From positions 9,002 through 73,001 of the forward strand of contig KL197751.1 of assembly GCA_000697665.1 (NCBI GenBank): a stretch of 64,000 nt of DNA, written 5' to 3'. Below are positions 33,246-46,513 of the stretch, in pieces. Positions within the stretch are counted from its first letter, which is position 1; the number at the start of each line of letters is the position of its first letter. A program made the translations under genes and the position numbers. Under the pieces are notes generated by a model. That model saw only the letters and a list, made by a program, of their open reading frames with translations. It had not been told where the DNA came from and made no database searches. The stretch comes from Jaapia argillacea MUCL 33604 (lineage: Eukaryota > Basidiomycota > Agaricomycetes > Jaapiales > Jaapiaceae).

Positions 33246-35306
33246 TTAGTCAATAGCCCCATTCGTCGCGGTTGGTGCTGCGTGGCGATGGCGATGAGCA
33301 GCCTCGTCCTTCTCGTACATCTCGTGCAATTGAGGACGCCAGCTTCCAGAATTCCAAGGTCGGACGCCGGAGCGGTACATCTCATCAACCTAAAATTCAC
33401 ACAAAAGCGAAAGGTGAGTATATGCGGAGAAGATGTGGGGGATGGTGGTTACGAACCTCTTCCAAGCTCAGGCCTTTAGTCTCGGGAATGAACAAGTAAA
33501 CGTAGATGAACCCGAAGATGAGCATGCCGAAGAAGATGAGAAGAATGAGAGGGCCAATACGGGCTGCGATACGAGGCGCGAAGAAAGATAGGAGGAAGTT
33601 CCAGATCCAGTCTAAGGGACATCAGGATTAGCTCATTCCCATACGGCAGAAGGTAAATTCGCTCACTAGTGGCACTTCCAAGCGCAATTGCTTTTGGCCT
33701 AACACGTAAGGGGAAACTTTCGGAGAGGTACACCTACGACACGTAGTGTCAGTGGAGAGGGTCTCTACGGCAGCATATGCATAAGAGTACGTACCCAAGG
33801 TGTAGGACCCCAGAACATGGAGAAGGAAAATACATGAAGAACGGCAAAGGCGATCAAAGTATCCCCACCACGTTTATTGCGGGAAGTAAGTTGTGAAGCG
33901 GGAGTTCCAGCAGGGGCGAGGGTGAAGTGGCCCACTAGACCCGCGATGATGGAGCAAGCCGCTTCGAGGAGGGAGCCAGTGAGGAGGGACTGTCATGGTC
34001 ACATATAACAATTAATTTCGTGCAACGAGGATGAAGGGAGATGTGGCGTACGTTTCTGCGACCCACTGTCTCGATTAAGATGAGAGCGGGCACTGTGCCT
34101 GCGACTGAGACGGCGCCGAGGATAGTTTGAATCACGTATGGACTGAGTTGGGTACCCGCGCTTTGGAAGAACGTGTCGCCGTAATAATCTAATTACGCTA
34201 TCAGAAATATACCCTAGGCACGTATGAAAGCAATACTCACAATAAAAGTTCTGTCCATTTAATTGCTGAATGAATTGTAGCATCATGCCGTTCATGGTTC
34301 GGTACCAGAGCTTGTTCCTGGTCGAGAAGCATTCCATCCAAGTAGCCTTCCCGCCTTCGTTCTCCGCCTTGATACCATACTCCAACTCCTCCATCTGCTC
34401 AGTCACAAACGGATCATCGAGCGGCATGTTGTTCATCTCCGCGATCACCTTCCGTGCGTCCTCCTCGCGACCGTTACCGAGGAGATGACGAGGAGACTCG
34501 GGAAGGAAGAATATACCAGAAAGGAGGATAAGACCCCAAAGCATTTGGAGACCGACGGGGATTCGCCAAGAAGCGGATCCGGAGATCGTGTGCGTGCCCA
34601 AGTCGATAATATAGCTGACGAAGATACTAGATATGACAAAAAAGAGATAACGACTCGGTCAACGAAGCCGCGGTCACGACGGAAGAGACAGTCTTACCCA
34701 ATGATGATTTGCAACTGGTACATGACGACCAACATTCCTCGAAGAGCTTTGGGAGCCGTCTCTCCGTTATAAAGAGGGACGATGGCAGACATCGCGCCGA
34801 CGCCAAGACCAGCGATAAATCGTCCAATTGTGATTTGCACAACTGAGGTTCCAGTACCAGTTTGGATAGCAGTCCCAACGGTGAAGATTGCGCTCCAAAA
34901 GAGGATGGATCCCCTTCTACCCATGCTATCCGAGGTGAAGGCTTGCCCTAGTGCACCGACGAACGTACTGAGATGGACGAAGAATTCGTTAGTCGGCTCG
35001 TGAGAACCTGTACGGCAAAGAGGAAAGGCTGACCCAGCGGAAAGGAGGGAAGTGATGATGGATTGGCGGGAACTTGAGAGAATTCGGGATCCTTCAGGCC
35101 CCTCTCCAAAACGATTCACGAAGTCTTTCATGATTAGACATCCTGAAATGACACCAATGTCGTATCCGAAGAGGAAGCCTCCTGCACGGTCGTAAAGGTC
35201 CAATGATGAGATCCCTGAGTACGGCGGAGGAGACCGATGGTTACACACCGAATGCGACGAAGATGGCAAGTAAGATTGCCTTGCGATTAGTTGGAACGAC
35301 TGGCAT
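33246..35306 (-). CDS. MFS sugar porter (hexose transporter), copy A
   Basis: A 12-helix sugar porter of about 510 residues importing monosaccharides by proton symport at the plasma membrane. ATG at 35306 (MPVVPTNRKAILLAIFVAFG) splices to GFLFGYDIGVISGCLIM. Family signatures: DSMGRRGS, GRFIAGLGVGAMSAIVPLYN with the E-x-AP-K-x2-RG step, PESPRHLLGNGREEDAR, QFIQQLNGQNFYYYYG, and PETKGLSLEEVDEMY. The frame stops at TAA 33246-33248 after TATNGAID, but the next 21 codons remain open to TGA at 33180 and match the C-terminus of copy B (VREKADADSA versus VREKGDSDSA). A recent nonsense change, read-through, or sequence error could explain this. It is divergent from copy B across 1.7 kb. Confidence 0.93.
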
Positions 35307-37022
35307 ATCAGAGTAGTTAACGAGCGCTAGCTCGACTCCTCAGGACTTAGACGACAAGTGGGAAACACGAGAAGGGGCAGAAGCTCCACCATCCCATTTT
35401 ATACGCGCGGGTCGACATGATAACGTTGGGCGCAATAGGTTTTCGCTGGGAATTTGATGGTGGGGAGAGTTCTTTGGCGTGCGGATGCTCCATGGAATTC
35501 AGAAACAAGTTGTGTCTCGTGAATTGGTGTTCCGTTGGCTCGCAGATGTGAACATATGGTGCAACTGTACGGTCCGAGAGTTGTAGCGGACCGTGGAGAA
35601 GCATCCCATCAATGAGATAGAAGCAGAAATCCAATTCGCAGGGAAAGATTGTTGAACAAAGGGTGAGAGACAGGAATAGACCCGTCGGCAGAAGGACACA
35701 AGGATAACTAGAACCCTCCCGAATTGATCCACCGCAAGGTCGCGAGACCCGGACAAGGAAATATACCAGCTGAACAGATATTCGAATCTTGGAGTGATCT
35801 GGTGAAAAGTTGGAGAAGGTGTGGGGAAAACTTGGGGAAAACGTGGGGTATGACAACGTGGATGAAACTTACGTCACTTCAGTGTTCCGTCAGTGCCACA
35901 AGGCCGCAAACTATTCTTCCGCCGACTTGTTCGTTGGAAAAACCGAAACTGCGAAGGCGGCGGACTGAAGGATCGAACGCGCCTTTCTGCTGTCCCGGAG
36001 GACGATCAAGACATCTGAGATGGGTGGATATGGCTCCAAGCGGGGTCACCTCCATTCACAAGCCCCCTTCAAATGATCTTGAGCTCGACTTTGAGCTGAG
36101 TTGAACTCCATGGCCATGACCCAAGAGCCTGCAATTAATCTACCCTGATGGTGAGCGCTGAGTACCACTAGAGAGGAAGTCGTGAAGCAGGAGGAGGGGG
36201 AATCAAACGAAATTGGAGCTTTCTTATACCCCACTGATTCGTGTGGAGAGGATGCCAAAGGCGAGATATCTTTAGCAATGGGTTAGCTCAGGTGAACGTT
36301 CGGCTCGCCTTCTATCATCGTTCTTCGATTTGACTTCCACCCTGTCAACGTTAATGCGCAGCTCTTCAATCATCCCTTTGTTGGCCCGAACTGATGCTAT
36401 TTTCTGCGACGAGCTTCGTCAAGGTGGCCAGGCTTAAACCTGGTAGTCCCTCGGTTGTCTGAGCAAGACAAGGGAGAGATCATCATAATATGTACCATTT
36501 TTCATGACAACCGACGGCCCAGCGCGTTACGTGCCTACTAATGTTCTCCCTCTGGGAACATCAGAGGCTACGTTACTCCCTTCGACCTTCTCGCCCTGAC
36601 TCCAATTCAGATCATCTGGTCGTGTCATGTATTCATAGCTCTTTCGAAGGTCGAAATGGTCTTATGATCTCGCTCCCTAGCCAAGCATTGTGCTCGACGG
36701 AGGTGCGTCGCATATAACCCCTACCCGAAGGAGACTTGCGGATGCCCACCGTGGAACCAACTCATCCCCAACTTCTGTGATAACCGTACTTACAACCTCT
36801 AACGTGACGTCCCAATGACATGGAATGCGGAGAAAGAAGAAGGGATATGTATAGCAGCAAGTACCGTGCTCTATCTCCACATTTTGCTCTGCGAAGCGCG
36901 TTTGGCTGACATGATTATTCGCCCTGAGAGCAGTTAAAAGGTCTTGTCATGCGACCGGTTTCCTGTCACCATTTCGCCTGGTCCACTTCTGATAGGGTTA
37001 GAGCCAGCGCAACGAGTTCGCC
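35307..37022. other. Divergent promoter region between the two sugar transporters
   Basis: Some 1.7 kb without a supported gene. The longest frame (35347-35856, minus) has no motif and unlikely composition. The region should carry control sites for both transporters, which are probably sugar-regulated. I found no clear repeat or conserved operator by eye. Confidence 0.5.
35397..35403 (-). promoter_or_regulatory. TATA box upstream of transporter A
   Basis: On the minus strand the sequence reads TATAAAA, about 95 bp upstream of the ATG at 35306, in the expected position for a core promoter. No matching element is obvious near the start of copy B. Confidence 0.4.
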
Positions 37023-39168
37023 ATGGCAGTTCCTCACAATCGAAAGGCTATCATATTTGCGATATTTATCGCATTTGGTACGTCCCCTTCCACTAGCTGG
37101 CACATTAGTTAGTAACTGTTCCTTGGATCTCCAGGTGGATTTCTGTTCGGTTACGACATGGGTGTCATATCCGTACGTCTTTCGTGGAAGAAGAGTCTAA
37201 TTCCATCACTGACTTTCATGTATCTGTAGGGATGCCTTATTATGCCCGATTTTATAGAACGTTTTGGAGAAGGTCCCTCAGGGTCCAAAGTGCTAACGAG
37301 TTCACGACAATCCATTATAACATCCCTTCTCTCAGTCGGGTACTTTCTAATCACACTCCGAGTTCCTCTCCACCTTGCTAACCTGCTCTCTCCGTCTCAT
37401 CAGTACAATCGTCGGCGCACTCGGTCAAGCATTCACTGCAGATAGCTTCGGTCGGCGAGGTTCCGTCCTGTTTTGGTCTGCCATCTTCACCACTGGTATC
37501 GCTATTCAAACCTCAACCAACACGAATCTCGGCCAACTCACGTTTGGACGATTTGTCGCTGGGTTGGGCGTTGGTGCAATGTCTGCAATCGTACCGCTCT
37601 ATAATGGCGAAACCGCGCCCAAGGCCATTCGAGGCATATTGGTCGTGATGTATCAAGTTCAGATTATTAGCGGGTGCGTCTAATTCGTGGTCTACATTTT
37701 TATTGACTATGGTCTGATGATGGCGCTTCGGGTTGGGTAGAATATTCCTGAGTTACGTGATCGAACTTGGCACGCATACAATCGCAGGTTCTGCAAGTTG
37801 GAGAATCCCTGTCGGCCTCCAAATGGTCTGGGGTCTAGTCCTCCTTTCTGGAATTTTCTTCCTCCCAGAGTCGCCTCGTCATCTTCTTGGTCGAGGCCGA
37901 GAGGAAGAAGCGAGACAAGTCATTGCAGAACTTAATAGTGTGCCCATTGACGATCCTCTCGTGTTGGAAACGATGGAACAGCTGGAGTTTGGTATCAACG
38001 CGGAGAATGCAGGTGGTAAAGCCACTTGGATGGAATGTTTCTCCACGAGGAACCAGTTGTGGAAGCGGACGATCAATGGGATGATGTTGCAGTTTATCCA
38101 ACAGCTGAATGGACAGAATTTCTACTGTGAGCATCAGTTCACGCTTCTCGGCCAACGACGTGTGAACCTGACACCCTTGCTCAGATTATTACGGAGATAC
38201 GTTCTTCCAGAGCGCAGGTACTCAGTGAGTGTCTTTTTCACGATTATTTCAGATAAAATCTGACCAAAAAACCATAGACTCAGCCCCTACGTCATTCAAA
38301 CCATTCTGGGTGCCGTTTCCGTGGTTGGAACTGTTCCCGCCATGGCCATCATCGAGACGATGGGTCGCCGTAAGGTATGTCTCCATTAGCTCCCGTGATT
38401 CTTATCTCACACCATGTTCCTGTTCAGACACTTCTCATGGGCGCGGTTCTCCAAGGAATTTGTGCTCTCGTAGCTGGCCTCGTTGGTCACTTTTGTCTCG
38501 CAGCGGTCGGAACCCCCGCTAGCATGCTAACGTCGCGAAATAAACAAGGAGGCGATGTCTTGATTGCATTCGCTGTCATGCACGTATTTTCGTTTGGGTT
38601 GACGTGGGGACCAACGCCTTGGGTTGGTCTTTTGCTGTTTGACTTGTTGAATAAACTCTGACGTACGTGTTTGGGCAGGTATACCTTTCCGAGAGCTTCC
38701 CATTGCGAGTGCGACCGAAAGCCATTGCGTTAGGTAGCGCATCCAGTAAGTCTCCGCTATCACGAATCCGGGATGATGTCTCATTTTCCTTCGTAGATTG
38801 GGTGTGGAACTTCCTCTTGTCCTTCTTCTCACCCCGCATCGCTGCACGTATCGGTCCTCTCGTTCTCCTCATCTTCTTCGGAATGCTCGTCTTCGGATTC
38901 GTCTATGTCTGGCTCTTCATTCCAGAGACCAAGGGGCTTAGCCTCGAGGAAGTACGTGTCATCTTGAACTTCGTTCACGATCGAAGCGGAAGCTGACCCC
39001 TCCTTGAAGGTTGATGAACTGTACCGATCTGGCGTTAAGCCTTGGAATTCTTCGAGCTGGAAGCCTCATCTTTACGATGATCAGAACGCGGTCCATCGCA
39101 GGAAGGGAGGCGAAACACCCTCAGAAGTGCAGGAAGTCAGGGAGAAAGGCGACTCCGACTCAGCTTAG
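37023..39168 (+). CDS. MFS sugar porter (hexose transporter), copy B
   Basis: Close paralogue of the gene at 33246-35306 in inverted orientation. ATG at 37023 (MAVPHNRKAIIFAIFIAFG), then GFLFGYDMGVISGCLIMPDF, ADSFGRRGS, GRFVAGLGVGAMSAIVPLYN, PESPRHLLGRGREEEAR, QFIQQLNGQNFYYYYG, TPWVYLSESFPLRVRPKAIA and PETKGLSLEEVDELY. The tail is intact and ends EVQEVREKGDSDSA with TAG at 39166-39168. Intron positions correspond to those of copy A, so the pair arose by duplication of a spliced gene with inversion. Substrate cannot be read from sequence; the GH51 and DUF5695-like genes next door suggest plant-derived pentose or hexose. Confidence 0.94.
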
Positions 39169-39344
39169 CTTAAACGGAACGTGTACGCTAGTGGCAGCAG
39201 AATTCTGCTGTGCTGTAATTGTATTGTGACTGGTTTACACAAAACCGAAAACCATCAGCTTTGTCCTGGCAAATCTTTCGTTTCAGATCACTATAGGGAA
39301 GGTTCCTTCTGATTTTCTGGTCACAGCTACATGCATGTAGCGAG

Positions 39345-42328
39345 CTATACGACTGCTAAAGTTATATTACCGAACCCTCCCTGTAGAGGGACAATCCATG
39401 CTCCTGCTTCCTGTTGTAAACTCGTCATCGGACCCAGAGTGCCACCACCTGTGGGAACCGTGGTTGGGGTGATGACCAAACGACCCTCTGTGGCAGGAGC
39501 AGCACGAGGTACTCCCTCGGGGGCCGACGCAACGGTTAACGTAACAGACATTGTCAAAGGGTGGTATTCAAACGACGTGAATGCGCCCGCGTCGAGGGTC
39601 AACAAGGCACCGAGTGCTGGGATGAAAATTCGTCGTCGCAGGGAATCGCGACACTGAACTTGAATCGTCGGAGAGGTGGACACCACGTTCCCCCCGAATG
39701 CTTGCCAACCGAAGTCCGGGTGATCAACAAGATAAACGCCCATTTGTAACGTATGTCCGAGGAGATTGGGCCCGTAATCCCCCGAGTATCCGTCCCACTT
39801 CAGGGTATCTTCGAAGGAGTGGAAGGAAGCAGATGCAAAACCTCCCTGGTCGATGTTGGAAAGGGGACCTGAGAGTCCAGCGTATCCGACACGGAGGAGG
39901 TATATATCGCTAGGATCGGACTGATATTGCGAGATCAAGGGTTGAGCATTGAGCCCACTTCCGTAGTGGTGGATCTGACGTTCGATCCGCTGGAGCTTCC
40001 CGCCATACACATTGTCCCTATCAACGTTGTCAAAGCAGAAACTAGTGTACATACGAAATATGCCTACCAGTAACGACGAGCGTTTCCGTTATAACCCCAG
40101 TGAGGAATTGCTGGTTGATAAGCGATGATCGAATTGAGGGCGTTGAGGGCGGTCATTGTATCGTTGAAATATTTCGCCCATGCGTATACGCCTTCCTGAC
40201 CAGTCGAGTCCCATGCCATTTCAGAACCAAATCTGGGTGGCTGAAGTCAGATAAAATGAACGCAGGAAACAAGTCAATGACATACGGATAGCGTTCTTGG
40301 GCCCAGATGGCCTCGCGAGCTCCCATTCTCGCCTCCACCAGTGAAGCATTTTCATTCAGACCCTCTCTCTTTAGGTCCTCGAGCAAGAACCTAATCACCG
40401 TCTCTTCCATCAAGCCATCGTCGACGTAGTCGACTCCTCCACCAGTCATGGTGGCAACAGTGAGGACGGCCTGCTGGAGATACCATTCCCAAGTGTAGGT
40501 CTTCACCAGAGCGGGGTAATTGCGTGCAACGCGGTACATTGCCCAATATGCGGCGGTCACGTGAATGTAATCATAGGCCCTAACAGTCGCGAAGGACGTG
40601 GATTGATTCCAGGACCACCAGTTCGTCCAGTCGATCGTAGATGGGTATGTGTAGTTGGGGACTAGATTGGGTTGGTAAAAATAGACCGACTTCCGGTTCG
40701 TCAATGACCGGAAGCAAGGGAAGAGTAAACGAGTGGAGTCACCTTTTTGACGGTTCCTGAAAGACGGGTCAATATATGCCACGATTTCAACGGGAATAGA
40801 AATACTCTCACCGTTGAAGTTTTGTACAGAACCCAACAATGTACGGTTCACAAACTCTTCCATTTTTCCGACTTCTTCTGCATTGGGTTGGGCAAACTGC
40901 TTCATCATACTCGCCAACCAAGATCCAGCTCCGGCTTCGTCACTGAGACCAGGAATCCACGCGCGTGGATCATCCCTTACAAAGTCATTTACCTCCCTGT
41001 CATAGCTGATGACAGAAGGTGAACGTCCAAAAGGATCCGTCGGGTCATCGAACCATTGTGACGTGGTCAGGAAATTGCCCAAGTCTGATATGGCTTCGAC
41101 AGCGGGTTTTGTTAGGTAGTAGTGGACCGTCTGAATGGTGCCGTCGGCGTAGGTGATTGTTAATCGCGCTCGTCCCCAGGTGTGCGCCGTCACGGAGTAT
41201 CCGACCCAAGAACTATTCTTGGCTTCATCTACAACATTCCATGATAACGCGCCGGACGGATAGGCAGTAATAGACTGGACCTTTGCAGGGTATCTGAGGA
41301 AAAGTCGACCGACCTGGTCGGCTGGAAGGATGTATCCGGGGATACCAACGGCGACAGGACGCTGCAATTCCTGCAACTTTCCCTCGATCCCTCGGATAGA
41401 CGGAGCGAGACGGAACTGGAAGCCATACGTCCGTGTCTCCCCAGGTTGAAGAATGGCAGAAGTTGGGGCGTTCCATGGGGTGACGTTCTTCCACTCGTTC
41501 TCTGCGTAAGCAAGTGTGTGAAATTGCCATTCGTATAATCCTTCGAAAGTTTGGGACTGGTAGTAGGGTGATGCAGTCGTGTTTTCTGGGAGGAATCGCC
41601 AACCTTCCAAGGGCGAACTATCCATAGGTAGCACGAGCAGAGGAGGTAGCGTGCCCAATAGTGGGGTAACTTGCACATAGCCAGCGTCTTGTCCGATGTA
41701 AGGATCGAAAAGACTGCATTGCTCGTTAGTTTCAGCTGCAGTCCGATCGGTGAAGATCTAGTAGTAACAGCGTTCAGAAAAAGGAGGAAACTAGACGGTG
41801 ATTAGAACCAACGTTATTAAACTCCAAAGGAGCGCCAATGGACCCAATCTCGACCGCTGTCGTTTGGGCGTTTTGTACATCGAACAGCAGTTCGAGGTTG
41901 CCATTGGAAAGAACCCATCGACGAGTAATATTCAGCATGGTACTGCCCTGCAGCGTCGGCGCTAAGTTCGACACGGCGAGATTATTACCAGAGGCAGGAA
42001 GGGTAATCACGGGCTGGCGAGCCTGCGAAGAGTCTCCGCTCACCCAGCTGGAGGACCCAAGGGCTCTCACCCTGAATGTGAGATCTCCGAGGTGATAGTT
42101 TCCATCGTATTGGCGCTGAGACATCATGTCCCATGGAATGAAGTCAAATCCCGATGAGTTTCCTTTGGTTTTCAAGGAGTAGAGAACCTGCGAATCCTTC
42201 ACCAGCTGGACGGTGAATTCGGGGGTGTCAAAAGTGAGCAGTCCATCCTCCAATCCAAGGGTAGGTGTTTGCGCCATGGTGGATCGGATGGCGCACCCCA
42301 GGAATACGAATACCGGTATAAACCGCAT
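39345..42328 (-). CDS. Secreted DUF5695-like glycosidase-type protein
   Basis: Signal peptide MRFIPVFVFLGCAIRSTMAQ starts at 42328. An N-terminal beta-rich domain follows (FDFIPWDMMSQRQYDGNYHL, TMLNITRRWVLSNGNLELLF). The middle (GYVQVTPLLGTLPPLLVLPM, LEGWRFLPE) leads into a long helical region with many Trp/Tyr (DWTNWWSWNQSTSF, YIHVTAAYWAMYRVARNYP, WEWYLQQAVLTVATMTGGGV, EMAWDSTGQEGVYAWAKYF). The helical part looks like an (alpha/alpha)6 toroid. The C-terminal beta domain ends at 39345. About 900 residues with several N-glycosylation sequons. The family is of unknown or poorly known activity; the fold and the neighbour GH51 suggest polysaccharide breakdown outside the cell. Confidence 0.75.
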
Positions 42329-43203
42329 ATCTGTGGAATGAGCGAGTGAGTTTTTACGCCAACGGTGCCTGAGGGAATACGAGCTAACCGTGCAAAAGAC
42401 TCTGCGTTGAGTGATACTTTAACCTCAACCACAACCAGTTTATGTATCGCTGTGATACGACCTCGTGCTGGCTGGATAGCATATGGCAGAGTCCAAGAAG
42501 GTCGGATGTCACTCTGACGGAGTTCTTGTGAGGGCCGTCGAGCCGCCAGCCCGTCAAGCACCAAGAAGCTCAGAAGATTGGAACCGCGTCTTTAAGTATG
42601 CCAAGACCCCCATGGTTGTTGACGTAGATATTGGAGCAGGCCAGAGGTTCAGGAGGCTCAGAAGGTCGTCGCGCGAAGGTCACGATCAATTTGCTTGTCG
42701 TTGCTTGGTAGGTCCTAAACCGAACCACCACGAATTGTCTGCACAGGACTCCGCCGATGGCCCGATGGATGCTTTCGTATGCAATCGTGCAAGACTTTCG
42801 ATCCTTCTGAATTTCTAAAGCCCTGTATGCCCCGCCATTCTCACCTTCAGAAGCATGGGATGGCACCATATGATTGCGTTGCGATAATTGCCTTCACGCC
42901 ACTTCGGGATGGGAAAGCCAAGCTTTCACTAGGTCTCCCACCACTGTGGAGGAAACTCTCGACATCTCCACCTGCCTGCTTCCTCTGAGTTCTTCTTTGT
43001 GACATAAATTCTGCAGTTTCCCTGGTCACCTGGCCAGAAACGTTGAGCGACGCCCCACTCTGTCGCGGACCGTTCGCAAGAACTGTGAATCCAGCCTCAT
43101 ACGCGGACCGACTCTGAAATGTGCCTCGCTCGGGGAAGGTGGAGAACGTGAGTAGAAAAGGGCCAATGTTTTGTTGTCACCTAGCCTTCGCTCGGAGCCC
43201 GAC
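42329..43203. promoter_or_regulatory. Shared divergent promoter of the two secreted-hydrolase genes
   Basis: This 875-bp stretch separates the starts of the DUF5695-like gene (minus) and the GH51 gene (plus). It has only short, motif-free frames. Head-to-head placement of two secreted carbohydrate-active genes suggests common regulation; no specific site was identified. Confidence 0.45.
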
Positions 43204-46200
43204 ATGTTTGGACCATCTTCGCGGTTGTTGCTTCCTCTGCTCGTGGCATCATTGGTGCTCCGGACAAGTGCCCTTTTGAATCCTCTTGCCCCGTTAAACC
43301 TGCAAATAACTAAGAATGCGACGGTAAACATACCCCCGACTCTCTATGGATACATGTGGGAGGTACGTCTACTGCGGTTGTGATGTTTGCATCGACGAGT
43401 CGCTGATCACCCGAACAGGATATCAACCACAGGTACTTGACTTTCTCCCCTAAGAGTGATTGAATTGACCAACGTGTCCTGCAGCGGTGACGGAGGCTTG
43501 TATGGTGCGCTCCGACGCATATCTTCTGACATCTTCACCCTGACAGCTATTTCAGCCGAATTGCTCCAAAACCGTGCATTCCAAGGTGTTTTACCCGGAA
43601 CGCTGAATGCGTAGGTCACAGTTTCTGAAGAAATGCCAATAAGAAATCACAATTCCTCCCTCTTAGCCTTAACGCGTGGCAACCTTACAACGGACCTCGC
43701 CTTTCCGTCACGTCGAGTACTCCAGGAGTATCTGCAGCGCTTCCGAACAGCCTCCAAGTGCAGATTCCTGCAGTCGTCTACGGACCCATCGGCTTCGAGA
43801 ACACTGGCTACTGGGGTACGTCACCCCGAAAGGCCCCGCTCCCACAAGATTCTTAAATATTCTTTAGGCATCAAGGTACAACAAGGTTGGACTTACACCG
43901 GCTCTTTCTACGCAAAATCCGACACCTTCTGTGGAGCAATCACCGCATCTCTACGATCTTCTACTGGCACTACTTTCGCTTCTGCCACTCTCTCGGGCAT
44001 CTCCTCGACCTGGCAAAAGTTCACTTTCACCTTCAATCCTACTACCTCCGCACCTGACATCAACAATGTATTCCATGTGGAAGTGGATGGACAAGAAGCG
44101 GCTGGGCAGACGATTTACTTTGGGATGTTCTCCTTGTTCCCGCCTACTTTCAGAGGCAGGAAGAATGGTATGAGGATTGATTTGGCAGAAGCTTTGGCCG
44201 CAACTCAGCCTTCTGTTTGGAGGTTCCCCGGTGGGAATAACCTTGAGGTATGGCTAAGCTTTCAGTTGATCAAGGGTGTGACTCATAAGTTCGCCTAGGG
44301 AGCAAGTTGGGATACTAGGTGGAAGTGGAACGAAACGATTGGGCCGTGAGTGGATATTTAGCCTGCTTTTCCACTGCGATAACTGATGACATTGTGGGAG
44401 ATAGTCTCGAGAGCAGGCCAGGTCGCGTAGGAGATTGGGGTATGTTTAACCTCGATTCTGCCATCTCGTTATATGATCTGATCTTAACCACCAGGTTATC
44501 CGAACACTGACGGCCTTGTATGCCCTTATTCCTTTACGATCGCCTTGCAGAAATCTGAACTTAGATTGTTTCAAGGGCCTCCTCGAATATCTTAACTGGG
44601 CGGAAGACCTAGGCGCCGTAAGCTCTTACCATCTCACTATCCTACCCCGACTTCTCACCTAACTGACTACTCATTAGGAACCCATCCTCGGCATCTGGTC
44701 CGGTATTTCCATCCAGAACTACTCAGATCTCACGACGTGGCCTGTTGTACCCGAGGCAGACTTACAACCCTATATCGATGATGCTATCAATCAGATTGAG
44801 TTCATCACTGCCGATGCTAGCACTAACGAGTGGGGTGCGTTGCGAGCCAGTCTTGGTCGCGAGCAACCATATGCGTTGCAATATATTGAAGTGTGAGTGA
44901 CTCTGGATTGGTGCTTAGAGTTGACGCTTACGGCTGTACCAGTGGTAACGAGGATCAGGTAATGCGATCACCCTTGCTGAATATGCAGGTTATGGGGAGC
45001 TGATCATTTGACGATCTCCTACAGTTCCAACCCGCATCGTGAGTTAACTCCTTGACTACGTTCCTTAGCCGACTTTGACGATTTATTAGATATGCTGCAT
45101 ATCGGTGGAACATGTTTGTTACAGCCCTGAGTGCCCAGTTCCCAAATCTGCAGTTTATCGCTACTACGTATCCCTCTACCGCCCTCAACCCTCCTTACAT
45201 GAAGAGTGAGTGAAAGACAAACCTGCCTATGATGACCCTGAATTTTATCATTATTTTAGTCGACTTCCACGAGTACAACTCCCCTTCCTGGTTCGAAGCG
45301 GGAGCCTTTATGTTCGACAACTATCCTCGCAATGGTACTCAGTACTTTGTCGGGGAATATGCTGGTGGGTGCATATCTTGCTTCCAATTGCAAGAAATTA
45401 CTGATGGCCTTTGACAGTAACTTCGACTAATGACACTAACGCACTTGGGACGATCCCTCAAGGACGCCTTGCGTACCCATCTCTTGCTGGGTCTACTGCC
45501 GAGGCTGCCTTCATGACTGGAATGGAGAGAAATTCCGATGTTGTGTTTGCATCTGCCTGTGAGTGCCGCCCTCGTCTCCTCCAATGCTTCTTGCTTACCT
45601 CCTCTAGACGCACCGAGTTTGCAACACATCATGAATTATCAATGGACTCCTGATATCATCACCTATGATGCCGGTAGTATCGTAAAATCTACATCGTACT
45701 ACGTTCAGCAGGTATGACTGGTCCCTCGAGATTTTGCGCAGGGGATGCTTAACCTTCACTGTTTGATGGCAGATGTTCAGCGTCAATAGAGGAACGCAGG
45801 TCCTTGCAACTTCCCCCGCTTCCACCAATGATACTGCTCCGTTATACTGGGTAGCAAGCCATAACAATGTCACGAACATCCTCTACTTGAAGGTATGTCT
45901 TGGAATGCGTCTTGCACCAACACAAACTGAGCTTGCCCATTTCAAGGTGTCGAATACTGGACCTGATGACCTCACGGCTTACCTTTTCTTCGACTTCAAC
46001 GTTACGAGCAATATTGGGACATCCGTCTCGATCAGTTCACCAGCTCTGAGCCCCATATCTGGGCAATTCAACATCTCGAATACCTTGACGGAACCACAGA
46101 ATATTATTCCTGTGGCGTCGAGCTTCGCGTTGGTGTACATGGATAAGTACAACTATACGTTCCCAGCCACGAGTGTTACGGTCTTGTCGTTTGAGGCGAA

Positions 46201-46213
46201 CTGGAGTATGTGA
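43204..46213 (+). CDS. Secreted GH51 alpha-L-arabinofuranosidase
   Basis: Releases terminal arabinose from arabinan or arabinoxylan outside the cell (EC 3.2.1.55, inferred from family). Signal peptide MFGPSSRLLLPLLVASLVLR. Spliced landmarks in order: YGYMWEDINHSGDGGLYGAL, a carbohydrate-binding-like insert (GWTYTGSFYAKSDTF), WRFPGGNNLEG, TIGPLESRPGRVGDWGYPN, EYLNWAEDLGAEPILGIWSG, the acid/base in YIEVGNEDQF, FHEYNSPSWFEAGAFMF, and the nucleophile in YFVGEYA. The C-terminal beta domain ends NWSM at 46213. About a dozen short introns, some exons tiny. Both catalytic glutamates are present, so it should be active. Divergent from the DUF5695-like gene. Confidence 0.93.
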
Positions 46214-46513
46214 GGGGTGGGGTGTGGATTTCGTTTGGGAAAAATAACGTCGATATCATCCATCTAGTCATGTCAAAATGAATGATGTTTTTTCAACTTT
46301 AAGCCTCTGTGCGTATTTGAACCCCAAAAAGCTGGTGCAAACTGAACGTTGAATACCTGAGTATACCGGCGTACGCGTCGGGAGCATTTCGACTTTGATC
46401 ATGTGCCTCGTCGGGAGGATCATGCTCCTTCATCCGGGTAAAACGCGACATGTAGAACCCGATTCCCCACTTCTTCCCCATACCGTTGCTGCCTCTCTGA
46501 TAATCCCCTCGTC

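Noticed and set aside
35347-35856. 169-codon minus-strand frame between the transporters
   Set aside because: Starts and ends without splice or motif support, biased composition, and no similarity to the equivalent side of transporter B; treated as promoter DNA.
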